DNA from: an uncultured Eubacteriales bacterium
Lineage (GTDB): Bacteria > Bacillota > Clostridia > Christensenellales > Borkfalkiaceae
Direction of reading: 5' to 3'
NCBI GenBank assembly: GCA_905207235.1
Contig: CAJLKN010000019.1
Coordinates: forward strand, 1 to 20,419
Length of the DNA stretch: 20,419 nt
Positions within the stretch are counted from its first letter, which is position 1, and the number at the start of each line of letters is the position of its first letter. A program made the translations under genes and the position numbers. The notes under the pieces are model-generated. The model worked only from the letters and a program-made list of their open reading frames with translations. It did no database searches and was not told where the DNA came from. Below, one piece after another: positions 19,059-20,419 of this stretch.

Positions 19059-19086
19059 ATTTTAGAATTTATTCCGTATTTGTCAA
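19059..19086 (-). promoter_or_regulatory. Distal promoter of the 234-aa/XRE-ImmA operon
   Basis: TTGACA (19086-19081), 16-base spacer, TAAAAT (19064-19059) on the minus strand. With the proximal promoter it forms a tandem pair, both with CTTGACA and TAAAATG. The XRE protein may act here, but no clear operator palindrome was found. Confidence 0.65.
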
Positions 19087-19146
19087 GTAAAAGGCAGGCT
19101 TTTAATCCATGCCAGTCTTAGGATAGGTTTTGTATATATATTTGCA

Positions 19147-19611
19147 CTACCATCGCGTTATATCTACAAGGTTGCCGTTTGTCAATCTTAGGAGGTCAGC
19201 GCAAGCAAGCTCAACCTGCATACCCACCTTGCCGCCGCTGACGAAGATAACTTTGCCATCGGCCGAGCTGTCGAAAAATGTAGGAAAGAGCTTTTTCATA
19301 CCCACGGGCGAACAGCCGCCGTGAATGTAGCCCGTAGTCGGCAGAAGCTGTTTTTGCGGCAGCATTTCCACAGACTTTTCTCCTGCCGCCTTTGCCGCTT
19401 TCTTTAAATCGAGTTCGGCGGCAACAGGAATTACAAACACATAGAACTTGCCCAGCCCAGCCGTAGTTACAAGCGTTTTGTAAACTCTGTCCACATCCTC
19501 ATTGAGAGCCGCGGCAACTTCCACGCCTGAAAGCGCTCCGCCGTCATATTCGTGAACTTTATACTCCACTCCCTCTTTTTCTATTATCCTCATTGCGTTT
19601 GTCTTAGTCAT
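19147..19611 (-). CDS. ybaK: YbaK/EbsC-family Cys-tRNA(Pro) deacylase
   Basis: A 154-aa single-domain editing enzyme that hydrolyses Cys mis-charged on tRNA-Pro. The invariant Lys is Lys45 in VYKTLV. The family signatures GYIHGGCSPVGMKK and the C-terminal GMQVEL-x-x-x-DL are present. Length is normal for YbaK. CGGAGG lies 5 bases before ATG 19611. It is a housekeeping-type gene, GC-richer in feel than the defence genes to its left. It may mark return to the ancestral chromosome or a passenger gene. Confidence 0.95.
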   Translation of the reverse strand: MTKTNAMRIIEKEGVEYKVHEYDGGALSGVEVAAALNEDVDRVYKTLVTTAGLGKFYVFVIPVAAELDLKKAAKAAGEKSVEMLPQKQLLPTTGYIHGGCSPVGMKKLFPTFFDSSADGKVIFVSGGKVGMQVELACADLLRLTNGNLVDITRW

Positions 19612-19637
19612 AACCGCCTCCGAAATTCAACGCAATT

Positions 19638-19666
19638 ATTCTATCACTTTTAATTTCAAAGGGCAA
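19638..19666 (-). promoter_or_regulatory. Likely ybaK promoter
   Basis: TTGCCC (19666-19661), a 17-base spacer and TAGAAT (19643-19638) on the minus strand, about 27 bases before the gene. The -35 box is weak. Confidence 0.5.
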
Positions 19667-19681
19667 GAATTTACCCAACCA

Positions 19682-19698
19682 ACGCGGGTTTCCCGCGT
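19682..19698. repeat. Small GC-rich hairpin upstream of ybaK
   Basis: ACGCGGG, TTT, CCCGCGT: 7 perfect base pairs with a 3-base loop, just upstream of the ybaK promoter. It forms a pair with the larger hairpin at 19730-19763. No gene is convincing in the 19612-20027 spacer. Confidence 0.55.
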
Positions 19699-19729
19699 GT
19701 GGTAAGCGAGCGGAAAGTAAAGAAGTAAA

Positions 19730-19763
19730 GCGGCGGAGCGGCAAAAATTTGCCGCTCCGCCGC
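19730..19763. repeat. 16-bp perfect inverted repeat (strong hairpin)
   Basis: GCGGCGGAGCGGCAAA and its exact reverse complement are separated by two bases. On the minus strand it is followed by a T-rich stretch, giving a terminator-like look, but no minus-strand gene ends here within the window. It may be a mobile palindromic unit, a terminator of a lost gene or a transcription barrier between the divergent ybaK and the gene at 20028. Confidence 0.6.
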
Positions 19764-20027
19764 ACTGTCTGCAACCTGATTGCGAGCCCCTCGGCGGTGG
19801 AATTATACCAACGCCTTTAACCTGCTTAGGCATCGGTTTTTGTAGCACATTTATCCCAACTTTAAGATGCCGTTTTTATGCTGCATATTGCTTGATTTTT
19901 CCGTTAATTGGCGGATATATGTGGGGCAATTTTCTGTTTCCCGACGGGATTGCAATCACTAAAATTCCATGAACTATTTTTATATATATGACTAAATCTG
20001 ACATGTTTAATGTGTTATAATAATGTC

Positions 20028-20419
20028 ATGGATAAACAGGCATATCATTACAACAAAAAGAAACTTAAAGGCAAGTCGGCGGGAACATACCGCTATTTTT
20101 ACCCTTGTGATCCGTACGACAATCCCGACATCTGGCTGGAAGATAAGGCCTATGCCGAGATTGAAGTTACAGAGCGCGAATGGCAGATTTTATATTCTCT
20201 GGACAAAACAGAGTATAAAGATAACCACGCCTATACACGCAAGTTTACGCCGCTTATTTACAGTAAAGACGAAGAAGAACTCTCACCCAAGCAGCGGCAA
20301 AAGAGAATAGGCAAAAAACGACTCTTTGACGAAGTCTCTAACGACAGGATAGACATAAATCGGGCAATGAGCTGTCTCAATGAACAGGAGCGAAAAGTCT
20401 ACTCTTTATTCCACTTCAA
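20028..20419 (+). CDS. Protein with sigma-like C-terminal start, 3' end outside window
   Basis: The frame from ATG 20028 is open for 130 codons to the window edge. It opens MDKQAYHYNKKKLKGKSAGT, has an acidic, aromatic centre (DIWLEDKAYAEIEVTEREW) and reaches INRAMSCLNEQERKVYSLFHF. That last stretch resembles the beginning of a sigma-70 region 4 helix-turn-helix (L-x-x-x-E-R-x-V-x-x-L); the recognition helix would lie beyond the edge. Such proteins occur in Clostridial mobile elements and prophages. A TATAAT stands 7 bases before the ATG, and no ribosome binding site is seen, so transcription may start at or near the ATG. The identification is tentative. An overlapping frame from 20023 is a shadow. 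Confidence 0.65.
   Translation, partial: MDKQAYHYNKKKLKGKSAGTYRYFYPCDPYDNPDIWLEDKAYAEIEVTEREWQILYSLDKTEYKDNHAYTRKFTPLIYSKDEEELSPKQRQKRIGKKRLFDEVSNDRIDINRAMSCLNEQERKVYSLFHF

Noticed and set aside
19636..19848. 70-aa minus strand ORF
   Set aside because: It spans both GC-rich hairpins and the likely ybaK promoter, and the product has no protein-like pattern.
20023..20310. 95-aa ORF from ATG 20023
   Set aside because: The frame from 20028 stays open to the window edge and gives a more protein-like product.

Overview
The window looks like an accessory region of a low-GC Bacillota genome, most likely Clostridia. The basis is the 5S rRNA sequence, a MobV/Pre-type relaxase, a short DUF6809-like protein, AGGAGG-type ribosome binding sites and AT-rich sigma-A-like promoters. 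The species cannot be named from the sequence.

Left edge (1-2660, + strand): the end of an integrative mobilizable element. It holds the C-terminal part of a MobV relaxase, a possible 25-residue ORF, a tyrosine recombinase and an 11-bp direct repeat just after the recombinase stop. This element abuts the bidirectional terminator of a 5S rRNA gene (minus strand). Directly upstream of the 5S lie 24 bases that match the 3' end of a tRNA, probably tRNA-Asn, with no 5' half. I read this as the attachment-site scar of a second element lying to its right.

Centre (3042-18984): after a small DUF6809-like gene (+) and an IS3 orfA remnant, everything is on the minus strand and looks like a defence island. 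In transcription order, right to left: (a) a 234-aa protein and an XRE-ImmA/IrrE metallopeptidase regulator under tandem promoters; (b) a DEDDh exonuclease; (c) a type I restriction-modification operon, hsdM - unknown membrane-anchored protein - hsdS - hsdR; (d) a two-gene operon with its own strong promoter and a terminator-like hairpin in its leader, encoding a large HExxH protein of unknown family (986 aa) and a SIR2-like protein (440 aa).

Two points stand out. First, hsdS carries three target-recognition modules instead of two, and thirteen CTGT units (ACAG on the coding strand) separate modules 2 and 3. The repeat has no stop in any frame, but both alternative frames stop within a few codons after it. 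Gain or loss of a unit would therefore switch between a 621-aa three-module subunit and a normal-sized two-module subunit of about 420 aa. Second, the HExxH + SIR2 pair looks like an uncharacterised NAD-targeting defence or abortive-infection module; this is inferred from motifs and context only.

Right edge (19147-20419): a housekeeping-type YbaK/EbsC Cys-tRNA(Pro) deacylase (minus), a spacer with two strong GC-rich hairpins, and the first 130 codons of a + strand protein whose end resembles the start of a sigma-factor-like region 4.
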